Of a DNA stretch of 64,000 nucleotides, positions 25,666 through 37,681 are shown piece after piece. Position numbers and translations under genes: made by a program. This DNA comes from Saxidomus purpurata (lineage: Eukaryota > Mollusca > Bivalvia > Venerida > Veneridae): contig JAFMSR010000002.1 of NCBI GenBank assembly GCA_022818135.1, forward strand, positions 45,080,699 through 45,144,698. The letters are read 5' to 3'. The notes under the pieces were generated by a model. That model saw only the letters and a list, made by a program, of their open reading frames with translations. It was not told the DNA's origin and did not search any database. The first letter of the stretch is position 1, and each line of letters starts with the position of its first letter.

Positions 25666-25875
25666 CTATATTTTCATCTGTCTTCTGTTTGTCTGCTGCA
25701 CCATATTTGCCACTACTACTGAGTTTAATCCGTTTCCCACCACTTGGAATAGTGACCTCACGTGACCTCTGGAACTCAGTGTCTTCTGACACTGTCAACT
25801 TGGAAGATGAATTCTTATCAACTGCCATCCCAAGCCTTTCGTACACGGATTTTGTTGACTTCTTTGATTTAACTT
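25666..25875 (-). CDS. Ser/Lys/Arg-rich nuclear-type protein, coding exon 7
   Basis: Encodes residues 1074-1144, reading EVKSKKSTKSVYERLG near its start. The acceptor is TTTTACAG|AAGTT and the donor AATATAG|GTATAA on the minus strand. It enters with one base carried over from exon 6 and leaves with one base for exon 8; both junctions keep frame. The sequence is basic and low in hydrophobics. The YERLG motif resembles short motifs in nuclear RNA-associated proteins, but I cannot name the family. Confidence 0.88.
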
Positions 25876-26337
25876 CTGTAAAATGCATGCATGCTTATAG
25901 GATAACTGTAAATTATGATACAATTCAACAACAAACAAAAAGTCCTCATAATTAGGTTTGAAAAATAGTGACTGAAGGAAAGCTAATCAACCAAAAGTCA
26001 AAAGGAAAAATCAATATATTTAAGTCTGTCTTCCCAAACAAAGTCCTACTAACATAAAATGTAAAATGACGAGCCTTGTTTGCAAGCAGCCTGTTTTAAG
26101 AGGCATCAAGTACTGAGCCTAATAATTGACAAATCTGCCATTTTCTCATTCGTAGTGTTCATCTCTTTGAATGCATGTATAACTATATAACAGAATTTGA
26201 GGAATCAAGACTTATCTTAACCAGTTATTCGTACCGCTGAACACAAAGTTAGAAATAAAAACCTTCAAAGAAAGAAAAAGTAAGAAGAATTCTTTAACAA
26301 TTTCTCCTTACAACAGTTAAGCTGTTAAAAAACATAC

Positions 26338-29082
26338 CTTTATTAAATGTGACATTCACAATTTGCTCAGTTGGCTTATCTTCATCTTCATCTGAGCTCC
26401 AATTTTTCCTCTTTTTCACTTTCTTCTTTCTTGTCTTTGTCCTGGAGATCTCCTCATCACTAGATTTCTCCACTTGTATGATCAAACGTTCTTTCTTTGG
26501 AGACTTTTTCCGCTTTTTACTCTCTTTTTTTAATACTTTTGGTTTTGAGACATTGATATCAAGTAAACTAGGAATTGTTTCAGTCAAATCTTTTTGGCCA
26601 GTTTTTACTACACTTATTACACCTTTCCTTACATCAGAATCACTTTCTGAACTTAATTCTTCAAACTTCTTTCTAGAATCTTCTTCATAGAAAACCATAT
26701 TTTTCTTATGATAATACTTCTGTCTCACATTCTCTTCCATATCTTGTTTTCTCCTATCTCTGAAGTCACCTTTCTTGAAATCTTGTCTTTCATTGTGATC
26801 TGAAGTATATCTATCAACTTTTGAATAATTATCTTTGTGCTTTGACTTTTTATTCCAGTCTTTATCACCATCTCCTCTTTCAAATTTAGTTTTCTCCGAT
26901 TTCCTCTTTTCCCTTTCCATTTCTCTTTCCTTAAGCAGCCTACGCCTTTTCTCTAACTCAATATCAGCGGTCTTTCTGGATGCACCATGTTTCTTATCTC
27001 TCCAAGTTTCCGTTTCAGAATCACTACTCAAATCACTTAGACTAGAAACACTTCTATCACTGTCAGAATCAGAATCTGATTTTACAGCTTGACTGGCTAA
27101 TTTTTGCAACTTTTCTTCAATACTTCTTCTTTTAGTCTTTTGTACATCCTTCGTACTCTTTTGCTTTGATTTTTCTTTATCATCAGTACTTTTTCTTTTT
27201 AACCTTTCATCAGATTTTCTGCTTTCCTTTTCTTTGTGTTTTGAAAAGTCTTTATGATCACTTTGTGCCTTAACTGCTTTTGCTGATATTAGATGTGAAT
27301 CACTTTTACTAGATCTTGCATTTCTTTCTTTTTTATTTAGCTCTGTGGTTTGGAATGCTTTTCTTCTGTCATGTGTATTCTCTGCAGATTTTGATCTTGA
27401 CCTTTTTCTATGTTTGTAACTGGAAGAGGTCTCAATATCCCTTTTACCTATCAAGTCTCTGGAAGTCTTTGTTTCTTCATTCTTCAACCTTCCAATTGCT
27501 TCAAAATATCTTTTTTCATCAGGCTTTTCCCTCTCACCCTTATGTTTATTTTTATCATCTTTTCCATAATCATTTCTAGATTTACTATTAGATTTACTTT
27601 TACCTATTTGGTTTTCTCTATCTTGTTTCCTATCATAGTCAAGTCTACCAGTACCATGTCTACCTCTATCATTTCTCTGGTACATTGTCTCATCTCTGTA
27701 ATTGGTAGCATCAAATTCTGGATCAGCTTTTACCTCATCTAGAGACAACCCACTCGATAACCTATCTTTTACAGATTTCTTATAAAAAGAACTTTCCTTT
27801 CCACTTTTTCTTAGAGGAGATTTGAGATCTCTTTTACTTTCTCTTCTGCTGTATTCTGTATTCCTTTTTCTAAAATCCATTTCCTTCTCGTCTTTCCTTT
27901 TTGGAGACCTTTTGATATTTCTAGCATTCAATTCATTATTATTCAAACTTTTTCTCTCTGGTTGTGACCTGGATTTTATATCTCTAATGTCTGGAGATTC
28001 GGATTTTCTTCTACCTGTTTTAACTTTTGTTTTAGCTTTTGACACAGATTTTTGTTTATGGTTCTTAGATGTTTCTGATGATGAGTCACTATCTGAAGAG
28101 GAGGACGAAGATGATGATGATGAGTCACTATCTGAATCAGATGATGATGAGGAAGCTGATGATGACTTTGATGATTTAGAAGATTTCAATGATGTTACAG
28201 ATGCTCTGCTCTCCTGAGATGACTGATTTGTTTTAGAATGAGTCACATGAGGATGTGGACTTTCCTTCGTCTTTGTATCAGGTACTGCTTCAATATTGTT
28301 AGCATCAATTTCATTGTCAGCAACGTCATTATCAGACTCTGACTGAGATCTACTACTCTCCCTGCTGATAGAACTGTTTCTACTATTTGATACACTTTTA
28401 GGATCAATGTCTTCTGCAGATTCTGCAGATTCCTCTGCTGAATCTGAATCTTCACGATTTCTTCTGTTGAATCTACTGAAAGCAATATATGAATTTGAGA
28501 CACTATCGTCTTGTCTTAACTCATCCTGCACTGGAGTTGGTTCATCCCTCAATGGTGTGCTGTCAGATCCTTCCCCAGTATTTAAATGGGTTCCTATGTT
28601 TTCATTTAAAAATGAATTTTCTTCATTTATATCAGCATTAGCACTTTCTGAATATTTTAGATCATTTGGTATAGTTTTCCCAATATTAATTTCTTCATTT
28701 TTTGTATTTGCTGATGGAATATCCATATCAGATTTTGCCACAGTGTGGGGAGTGTTTAAGTCTGACTGTACCTCATCAATGGTGATATTCTGTGACATGT
28801 CTATTGCATTTTCTCCATCAGTGATCCCTGCATCTTTTTCATTCATTTCAACACACTCATTAATATCTTGTTCACTGTTATGAACTTCTACTTCATTAAA
28901 ATGCTCATGAACTTCAACTTCATTATTATGGTTTGTATTGCCTTCCATTTCTGTGTCACTGCTCACATCATCCAAGGACATGTCCATCTTGACACCAACA
29001 GATTCACGTCTATTTCTTTCAACAAGATCATCGTCATCCTCGCTATCCGTTGCCTCCTCATATCGACTGAACTTTGATGTTT
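26338..29082 (-). CDS. Ser/Lys/Arg-rich nuclear-type protein, coding exon 6 (main exon)
   Basis: A 2745-bp exon encoding residues 159-1074 of a reconstructed 1180-aa protein. The acceptor is GATTTCAG|AAACATC and the donor AATAAAG|GTATGT. The exon runs past the internal Met at 28987, so that Met (residue 191) is not the start. It begins TSKFSRYEEATDSEDDDD. Next is an acidic region, then a Ser/Asp run near residues 455-500. After that come hundreds of residues of alternating Lys/Arg/Glu/Ser with RS, SR and SDSDS motifs, and it ends with bipartite-looking basic clusters (KKESKKRKKSPKK, KTRKKKVKKRK). This composition is typical of intrinsically disordered nuclear proteins in splicing or mRNA processing; that role is inference. 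No zinc finger, RRM or enzyme domain is visible. The plus-strand frames across it are shadows. Confidence 0.92.
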
Positions 29083-29755
29083 CTGAAATCAGAGAAAAAC
29101 AAAATCAAAAGAGCTGTATTTATAATTGTACTTCAGTCAGCTAAAGAAAAGGTACTGGAGGAAAAACGGGAATCAACTGATCTTTCTAATTTCCCATTTT
29201 GATTTCTCTAATATTTTTTGCAATAAATCTTCTATGCATGGAAGAAATTTGTTGAATAGTGACTTTGTTTTGACAGATTACCAGATGTATTGAAAACTAC
29301 ATGTATTATAAAATATTCTGAAGCAAGGCAACTACTAATATAGACCATGTTACAGAGGAGGGATAAAGATGCTGGTCATTCACAGTATCACTTACTGAAG
29401 TCTGACTATACTTGTGAAACTGACAAGCATTCTGGCCAATTTTAATGAAGGTAGGGAACAAAATCACGTGGCCTGTATAGTGCTCACAAGATGCTTCTTT
29501 GATCTGACATTGTGATCAAGGTTTTGACCCACTTGAAAATTTCTACATTGATGTAAGATTCGTAAAAATAGACATTCAGACCTAATTTCCATGATAATTG
29601 GGTGTAAACTGTTCACAATAAAGCTCATTAATTTACATTTATGGATGGGAGTGGGTACTGATATATACATAATATGTAATACAACAATGACAAGAAAGTG
29701 TGTCACTAGCACTGTGTTGAGAATTGTACTATGGCTACTGCACATATGAAAAGGA

Positions 29756-29892
29756 AAACAATGTACTTTATCTCTGATAATTTGGGGGCGGAGCTTAACA
29801 CTTTATACAGTACAGAACATGATGTACTTTATCTCTGATAATTTGCACTGTGTATGGGGGTGGAGCTTAATACTTTCTACAGTACAGAACAT
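29756..29892. repeat. Two-copy direct repeat in intron 5, about 60 bp
   Basis: ATGTACTTTATCTCTGATAA, then GGAGCTTAA(C/T)ACTTT, then ACAGTACAGAACATGAT occurs twice in a row, the second copy with an extra GCACTGTGTAT insertion. Confidence 0.75.
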
Positions 29893-30934
29893 GATCTGCA
29901 ATAGAGAACAGTTACAATAGCACAACAGAGCAGATGTGACATAATACAAAATATATAGAGTACTGTTGCTTCAAAAATAATGTCATTTCTCGGGGGGCTA
30001 TGTTTCCTCGCAATTATATAATTATTCTCAGAAACAGTTCTCTATCCACTACTTATGTTACTGGAATTCTTCTTAAAATTCTGGAAAAACTGTAGTTCAC
30101 AGTATTTTACAAATATTAAATTTCTTGTGATGATACCCCTGAAGCATTTAGTAATTTGTATTAAAACCAACATATCCTTCAAAATGTCATACAGTACAAC
30201 TAGCCTGTATATGAGCTGTAATTTACACTCTAAAGAAGATGATAGACCTACTTACAAGCACTTGTCCTCTAGCGTGGACAAAATGTGGGCACAGACTTAT
30301 CAACCTGTACAATGTACTTAATTACCTATAGTTTTAATATGCCTTTGCCATCATTTGGCAAAACAGGTCTCCCAATTAACCTATTTTCCTTCAATTAAAT
30401 GAAAATACTAACCAATGACAGAACATCCAAAAAAATAAGTAACACTACTTTATTAAATTGCCTCAAATTGCCTACCTAATTTATAATAATTGTCCAAGCT
30501 AAAATAGTTATGTTGGCGCTCATTTTCTCTTTACCTATACAATTATCAAGTTAAACAGGAACTGACCTATGGATTATCCCAATTAATACCAAAACCTTTC
30601 AACAACTTTGACACAGGTAACAAACACAAGAAAAACCTAAAAGTACATAATTATGGTTAAGTTATGGCACTGGGTACACACGCTGATCTTTCACTTCTTA
30701 CATAGCTCATTTGTAACAAAAATGAAACCAGGAAAGTACATAAATGCCAATCAAAGAAAGATGGGAAAACTATTTTTAAGTGGTCCTTTCATTTCTTACT
30801 GAATTTTACTTTTGATCACATCTCCTAGTATTCAATGTACAAAAACCTAACTCTATTATCACAATATTCCTCAGTAATTTGTAAGAAAGAAGGTCTACTT
30901 GTCAAGGCATTTCAGAGCAATAGCAGAGACACTG

Positions 30935-31730
30935 TAGGGCTTTTTTTCCTAAAATTGGGAAGGCCCCAGGCCTTCTCAAATTGGGAAATTTTATGCGTGG
31001 TGTGGCCCAAATTGGGAAATTTTAAAAACTTACTTAACAAGTGAGTGCTCCCCCTGTTGCAGGAATTAAATACTACTGGAAAAATGTGGAGTTTCTCAGG
31101 CTTGAAAGAGATGTGTTTGAGTCTTATCACAACAGATATTGTTTTTGTGCAATAATGTAAAGTACCCCTCCCCCCCCCAAAAAAAAACCAACCACCACTC
31201 TACAATTCTTGAACATGGAAAACAGCTAAAGGATGATAAACTGTAACATTTGTAATGTTTTGATGCAATCGTTGTGGTTTGTCACGTATTTTCACGACCT
31301 CCCCCCCCCTTATTCACGATTTTAAGGAATATTTGGTCAATTTTTCGGCGTAAAAGATTGTAAATGAAACATATGTTTTCTGGTATCTTAAAAAACTTAA
31401 AACAGGTCAAGGATAATAAAATTATACCTTTTGAAAAGTTTTTTAGTATTTATTTTTGTTTGTCACGTATTTTCGCGACCCTGCTTGTGCCCGATATTCG
31501 GAAATATTTGCCGATTTATCGGGGATTTTAGATATTTCAAAAGCTTAAAACAGAGATCGGGTGTACTTTCCTTAACCTATATAGACACTGAAAGTTATCA
31601 GACACAATTTATTGGAATTTTCTTTCTTTTGTTTTGGAAATATTTTGGCCTCAATTGGGAAATTTCTTCATTTTTTTCAATTGGGAAGGGGCTGAATATC
31701 GGCCCCTATTATATAGAGTAAAAAAGCCCT
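30935..31730. mobile_element. hAT-like non-autonomous element in intron 5
   Basis: About 796 bp with inverted ends TAGGGCTTTTTTT and TAAAAAAGCCCT. Sub-terminal inverted segments follow (AATTGGGAAGGCCCC near the left, AATTGGGAAGGGGC near the right). The flanking octamers AGACACTG and GGACACCA agree at 5 of 8 positions, compatible with a decayed 8-bp target duplication. A duplicated segment with TTTGTCACGTATTTTC lies inside. hAT elements are known for CAGGG-type ends and 8-bp duplications; no transposase remains. Confidence 0.6.
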
Positions 31731-31964
31731 GGACACCATTGTTATATGTAAATATGTATGCGCATCTCAGGTTCCAATTACTATCTCAATTTTAACACGT
31801 CAAAGATGTCAAATAGAATTGACTGACAAACAAACAGTATCTTCGTGCCAATATGCTGGGCACTCCTATTATACATGTTTTCCTGGTACAGACTGAGTCT
31901 TGCTGACAATGGTTGGGGGGGAGGGGGGGCAGGGGAATGAGTTAACAATAAGCAGCTGAATTAC

Positions 31965-32100
31965 CTTTTGGTCTGGTTGGTGTTGAACTCTGACTGCCAC
32001 TCTCTGTAGATGCCCATTTATCCTGGGGTCTCAGTAAGAATGGGCGTGAATCTTTGGATGTTCCTTCAACTTTTGCTTGCTCTTCCTGACCTCCAGACGG
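31965..32100 (-). CDS. Ser/Lys/Arg-rich nuclear-type protein, coding exon 5
   Basis: 136 bp encoding residues 114-159, with PSGGQEEQAKVEG at its start and RPFLLRPQDKWAS inside. The acceptor is CATGTTAG|CCGTC and the donor CCAAAAG|GTAATT on the minus strand. It enters in phase 0 and leaves one base that joins AA of exon 6 to make Glu. Rich in Ser, Thr, Pro and Gln, probably disordered. Confidence 0.88.
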
Positions 32101-33377
32101 CTAACATGAACAATTAGAACACAAGGTTTTATAAAATAAACATTTCTGAGTTTCTACATTAAGATGTTACACATTAGTAAATTAATGAGATGCCCATACA
32201 TGTGCCATTGTGCAGAAAACTTTAGAAATACAGTAAAGTTCCTATTTTCAGACCACAATTCCAACACTAAATAAAACATGGCCCTACTACCATGATTACG
32301 GAGTTGATCTTACTAGTGAGACCTTTTTACTACAAATTTGACCATTTTGTTTTCAATGTTGACAATTATCTGACTTCAAATAAGACACTTTTTGTTCTTT
32401 TTTTCATACTACAGTACAACCTTTCAAGAACGAACACCCTTGGGAACACAAAAATGTGTTTGTTGTAGTGAGGTGTTGTTCTGGAGAGGTTGATTTCTCT
32501 TATAATTGACAGAAAGGGAAAGCAAATGTGTGTCTTTTCAGGGCGGTTGAGTCCAGAAAGGTCCAGAGAGGTGTCATCTGGGGAGGTTGTACCAAATAAA
32601 ATTTGCTTCTCCATCAGACGTATTACTAATAACCTTGTGCCCTATTTTCAAAACTGAAACACAAAACTTGCAGACATAATAACCTTGCCTAAGTGATCGG
32701 AAATCTACAGAACTTACTCGTATTCTAAAATGTAAGAAACTAAAAACTAAATGCCACTAATGGAATGTATTTAAGGTGTAGACTTTCACACAGCAACTCG
32801 ATAAGCAGACGTCAGCTAAGAGCCCCTATTCTCTCTCTAAAATCAGCTGCAATAATCCGATTAATCAGCAATGCAAGAATCCAATTACGTTCTCCTATTA
32901 ATTCAATCGTCTTGTATTTCATGACACAAAATTCTCTTAAAGTTTGTTCAATGTTAATTAACTTGCTGTTATTTCCATTTTAACTTGTTTACCAATATTT
33001 TTTTATTGTTTTTCCTTTTTTTTGGTGATTTTACTGAGGATATAACCTTCACCTAGAGCCCTCTTGGGACAACTGTTGTTGTTTGAGGAAAAGCACTGTA
33101 ATTGCGTAAAATTTCATGGAAACATATTAACTTTGTAATTAATTCTGAAATGCATACAACTTGGACAGCAAGAATTATTACCTTGACTTTAACATACTTA
33201 TGGCACGACTTAGCACTACGTATATTTCTAAAGTGCGTAAAGTGCATGAAACTATTTTCATATAAGTTTCATGGAATTCTCCGACATTTTGCTTGAAATT
33301 CTAACAGGTTTCAATCTCTGCTGTATCACCGTCAAATATTTATTCTTTCTGTGTTAACATTGAAAATTTGACTATAC

Positions 33378-33731
33378 TTTAAAGCTGCTCGCTCTCAGAT
33401 ACAGTGAAAAAATATTTTTTTCAAAAATGACACACATAAAAGGCTAGAATCAACAATAGAAGTAAAAACCTAGGTAGGAATTTGCAAAAACAAGTGAAAA
33501 TGCTGGTTTTACGGCACCACTACACTATATATTTATATAGAAAACTCAAAAGAGTCTGCAACGCTTTATTATTTGGTAAGGTATTATTTCAAATCTACCG
33601 ATACACATTACAGGAATTTATACAGGAACCTTTTAATATGACTATAATTTTTTTATGTTCTAAAATACTTCACTTTCATACGTTTGAAGAACTTTATATT
33701 TTTTCCGAAATCTGAGAGCAAGCAGCTTTAA
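33378..33731 (-). mobile_element. MITE copy B of the GCTGCTCGCTCTCAGA-ended family, in intron 4
   Basis: About 354 bp from TTTAAAGCTGCTCGCTCTCA to CTGAGAGCAAGCAGCTTTA, a clear terminal inverted repeat of about 22 bp. The internal AACCTAGGTAGGAATTTGCA is the reverse complement of the matching segment in copies A and C, so this copy lies in the opposite orientation. TTTAA occurs at both borders. Confidence 0.85.
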
Positions 33732-34321
33732 TCATTATGTACAAATCCAAGTTTCTCCACTTGGCACACATGCTTCTGAAGATATAGCTGAAACAGGAGA
33801 TTTCTTTTTATTGGATAAAGTAATGCTGTTTAGCCACATACAAAGGGCATTACATAAAAGTTCAGAGAATTCAATAGGATAAATAAAAGATTTTCTAAAA
33901 GCCATAATTATCTTAAAATTTTCTCTGCTAATTTAAGAAGTCTTTTTCAGAAATTTGTCCTAAGGACAATGTTAAATCTCAGCAGTAAGTTATTAACAAG
34001 CAGTAAATCTGACTTGATTTCCTCTGTCTCTTAACCCCTGTTCATCTCTACTTCCATAAGAAATTGGAAACTCTTACACATGGACAGGGGTAACATGTTA
34101 TATCATTATTAGGTATGGAATGATAACTTGATCATTTATTATTGAAAATAATATGAACTGAAAAGGATGGTAAACAAGTAATCAAGATTGAATGCTTCTC
34201 CAACACTTAAATTACATAATAGTGATGCTATGAAACACTATAGGAACAAAGATTGCTTGTACTTCTATATATAAAATGCATCCAATGCAGTATTTGGTAC
34301 ATTTGCACAATGACTGTATAC

Positions 34322-34519
34322 CTGGATCACAATCAAGGCACTCTGTGGTTCTGGTTTCGGTGGGAACCGGTTTCCTCTGCCACGACCCCTTCCTCTGTGG
34401 AATCCCCTGCCACGTCCACGAGCCTGTCTACTGAGGACAGCCTGCTGGAAAGCGAAAGGTACTTCCCCATATTCTGAGTAGTCAAAGTTTCCATCAGGAT
34501 GAGGAATTGGCTCCGGTAC
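34322..34519 (-). CDS. Ser/Lys/Arg-rich nuclear-type protein, coding exon 4 (RG box)
   Basis: 198 bp, 66 codons, residues 48-113. The acceptor is TTTTGCAG|GTACC and the donor ATCCAG|GTATAC on the minus strand, phase 0 at both ends. The exon starts VPEPIPHPDGNFDYSEYGEV. It then carries an Arg-Gly box at residues about 80-97 (ARGRGRG, HRGRGRGRG), a pattern known to bind RNA and to be methylated on arginine. The acidic-aromatic NFDYSEYG stretch next to RG repeats supports a nuclear RNA-associated role by analogy only. Confidence 0.9.
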
Positions 34520-34744
34520 CTGCAAAACATAGAAACAATCATGTATGTAAAATCAGAAAACAGTCAGCAACAGGTAAAACAAGTGAACAAGTACAAGAAC
34601 AAATAACAACCACAAAGAATATTGTTCCTTAAATCAGTCACACCGTTGTAAAGTACTTCACTTACAGCAATTACTATAGTCAATTTCTAGAAACAGAACA
34701 ATTTTTCTACTGTCTTTACCAACTGAAAATCTTTAGCTCAAAAA

Positions 34745-34986
34745 TATGTGTAGCCTGGCCTAATACTATATATGTGTAGCCTGGCCTACCACTGTATATG
34801 TGTAGCCTGGCCTAATACTGTATATCATGTAGCCTGGCCTACTACTGTATATGTGTAGCCTGGCCTAATACTGTATATCATGTAGCCTGGCCTAATACTG
34901 TATATGTGTAGCCAGGCCTAATACTGTATATCATGTAGCCTGGCCTAATACTGTATATGTGAAGCCTAGCCTATTACTGTATATGC
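34745..34986. repeat. Minisatellite in intron 3, TGTAGCCTGGCCTAATACTG unit
   Basis: About nine tandem units of 26-29 bp reading GTGTAGCCTGGCCTAATACT then GTATAT, alternating with a variant containing ATCATG. The units differ by only a few bases, so the array is young or homogenised. Confidence 0.9.
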
Positions 34987-35656
34987 TTATGTAAGACAAT
35001 ATGTGACAAAACCAATTAGGTGTAAAAACAATTTACATCAATCATAACCTCTGGTCCAATAAAACAGTAATTCAATACTCAAATGAGAAATTTACAAGGA
35101 TTAATTGTTATCTTTAACAGCAGCTCCAGACAAATGACAACACTTATAGATTGCCCTACTTTCTGATCCAATCAAATGCTCACATTTCATTCAAATATAT
35201 CGCCCTATATCTATTACTTGAGTACGTTTACCCTTTACACAAAGGTCACAAAATCCAACACACCATACAAACATTTAGATGATTATGAACTTATACACTC
35301 CTATGTACCCAGGTTTGTTCAAAACATGTCAATCAACTTTCCCCCCATAAACTGTTTTTGACAGTGATTTCTGTTTTAGAACAGTAACCTTGAAATTTTG
35401 GTACATGTACAAACTTTTCTAACAAAACACTGTTTTTATTCTGCACATCAGTTTCAAATAAATGCAAATATAAGACATGTTTTCCATCAACTGTGTGTGT
35501 TATTTGCCAATTTGTGTCTTTTGAAAATGGGGTCATACAGTTTGATTCCTAGTCATCTCTCAATTTATGATTATTATTCAAATTGAATCAATCAACCAAC
35601 TTCAAGCTTCACATGACATTTAGAAGGATATTAAATGAAACAACCCACAGTATGAT

Positions 35657-36567
35657 CAAACAAGAGGGCCATGATGGCCCTTTATCGCTCACCTGAGTAC
35701 AACTGCTTTTAACAAAGTTGTTACGGACCTGGTTAATGTGTGCGAGACTAGGGCTGTGTACTGGTATGCGATATAAATCGAAAACCGGTATTATAGGTTC
35801 AATTGATACATCATATCAAATGTCAAAACAACCTTTCTGACATATTTCCATGATATTTGAGCTGAAAATGTAACCTCTAGACTGTTAACAAGGTTTTTCC
35901 ACATTTTGGCTCTGTGACCTAGTTTTTGACCCCAGATGACCCATATTCGAATTTGACCTAGAAATCATCTAAACAACCTTTCTGACATATTTCCAGGATA
36001 TTTGGGCTGAAAATGTTACCTCTAGAGTGTTAACAAGGTTTTTCCATATTCAGGCTGTGTGACCTAGTTTTTGACCCCAGATGACCCATATTCGAACTTG
36101 AGCTAGAAATCATCAAAACAACCTTTCCGACAAATTTCCAGGATATTTGGGCTGAAAATGTTACCTCTAGAGTGTTAACAAGGTTTTTCCATATTTGGGC
36201 TGTGTGACCTAGTTTTTGACCCCAGGTGACCCATATTAAAACTTGAGCTAGAAATCAACCAAACAACCTTTCTGACAAATTGCCAGGACATTTGGACTGA
36301 AACAGTAGCCTCTAGAGCCTTTACAAGATTTTTCTATTTTTTGGTCATGTGACCTAGTTTTTCATCCGAGATGACCCATATTCGAACTCGTCCAAGTAAT
36401 TACTGGGACAAACATCCTGACCAAGTTTCGTGACAACTGAGGCAAAAATGTGACCACTAGAGTGTTAACGAACTAAATGTGGACGGACGACGGACGACAG
36501 ACAACGGACGACGGACATTCATGGATCCTAATAGCTCACCCTGAGCCTACAGCTCAGGTGAGCTAAA
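35657..36567 (-). mobile_element. Dispersed element with GTGAGCT ends and four internal 145-bp units, in intron 3
   Basis: The left end CAAGAGGGCCATGATGGCCC then TTTATCGCTCACCTGAG. The right end CCTACAGCTCAGGTGAGCTA. Internal units start near 35830, 35976, 36121 and 36266 with AACCTTTCTGACATATTTCC and include GTGACCTAGTTTTTGACC. Before the right end is a GACGGACGACGGAC tail. Its end with GGGCCATC..GGCCCTCTTGTT matches, reversed, the element at 59502-61490. No coding capacity. Family assignment is uncertain. Confidence 0.75.
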
Positions 36568-37681
36568 AATTACTTAGTGCTTTTAAAATATATAAAACTC
36601 ATTACCAGCACACTTATAAGGTTCGTTAAGTGCAGTTACTTTTTGTTCTGGTTTACTTTTATTCAGTCTGACCGATTTTCTTCTGGTCAAACAAATTTTT
36701 ACGCCTAGTCAGACCGAATGTCTGTTACGTTTTTCAATCATTCAGGTAGTCTGACAAAAATCAATAGAACAAGGAAAAGTTTTGTATAATAACCTTATAA
36801 AGACTGACAGCCTACTTCTTAGAAATTGTCTAAGTTAACTAGACACAATTCCATTAATGGCTTTTATTATGTAAAACAAAACCGTTTAAAGGAAGAATGA
36901 ATTACTGTCCTACTTCCTTGATAAGCTGTCTTTCAAACTTCCGTTTGTGGGGTTTTCTCAATTTGAAACCTCCGTTTTCCCAGATTAATTATCCAAGATT
37001 AATTATCATTTTGTCCTTGAATATAAAATTTCATTGTAGTTTATTAGTTGAACGCTTTGATACATCAATCTCTGAACAAAAAAATCATACCTAAATAATG
37101 TACTCTTGGCTTTATTAACAGAATGGATCATATCTAAACATATACATGTATACTATAGTACATTCCAATACCAAGCCTCGTAATTATCATAATTATTGCA
37201 ATATATCATTTCATATAAAAATATTTCATTAACTGGTACACTGCAATATATTGCCCTCCCTTCATGTTTTCAAGCAACAACAAGTCAACCTTCCAATCAC
37301 AGTTTCGTGCATATCTTAGACAAAACAGAAAAAAGATATTTCCAAAAGTCTATTAATGAATGTTACATTGTTCAATAAAAAAATAACCTCATACCCGTGG
37401 CAATCAGGTGGCAGCCGGCAGTGAAAACAAGATCCTTAAACTTTTTGTGGACTCAGCTTGTTGCAGATGTTTCCAAGTAGACTTGTTTACTTCACAACCG
37501 GAGTAAAAACAAACTTACAAAACAAGGTACAGTATTCGGAACATAACAGTTGTCAAAATTTGCGTATATTGTGCAAATAACGTGCATGTAATGCACATTC
37601 CCTCATATTTATATCCCGTATATTTTGTCAATTGTATATCATATTGTATCACTCATCCTACGACTTGCACCATATACTATA

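Noticed and set aside
26349..29144. Several plus-strand frames of 60-158 codons
   Set aside because: They are antisense shadows of the large Ser/Lys/Arg-rich exon; their Phe/Leu/Ser bias mirrors the minus-strand coding sequence.
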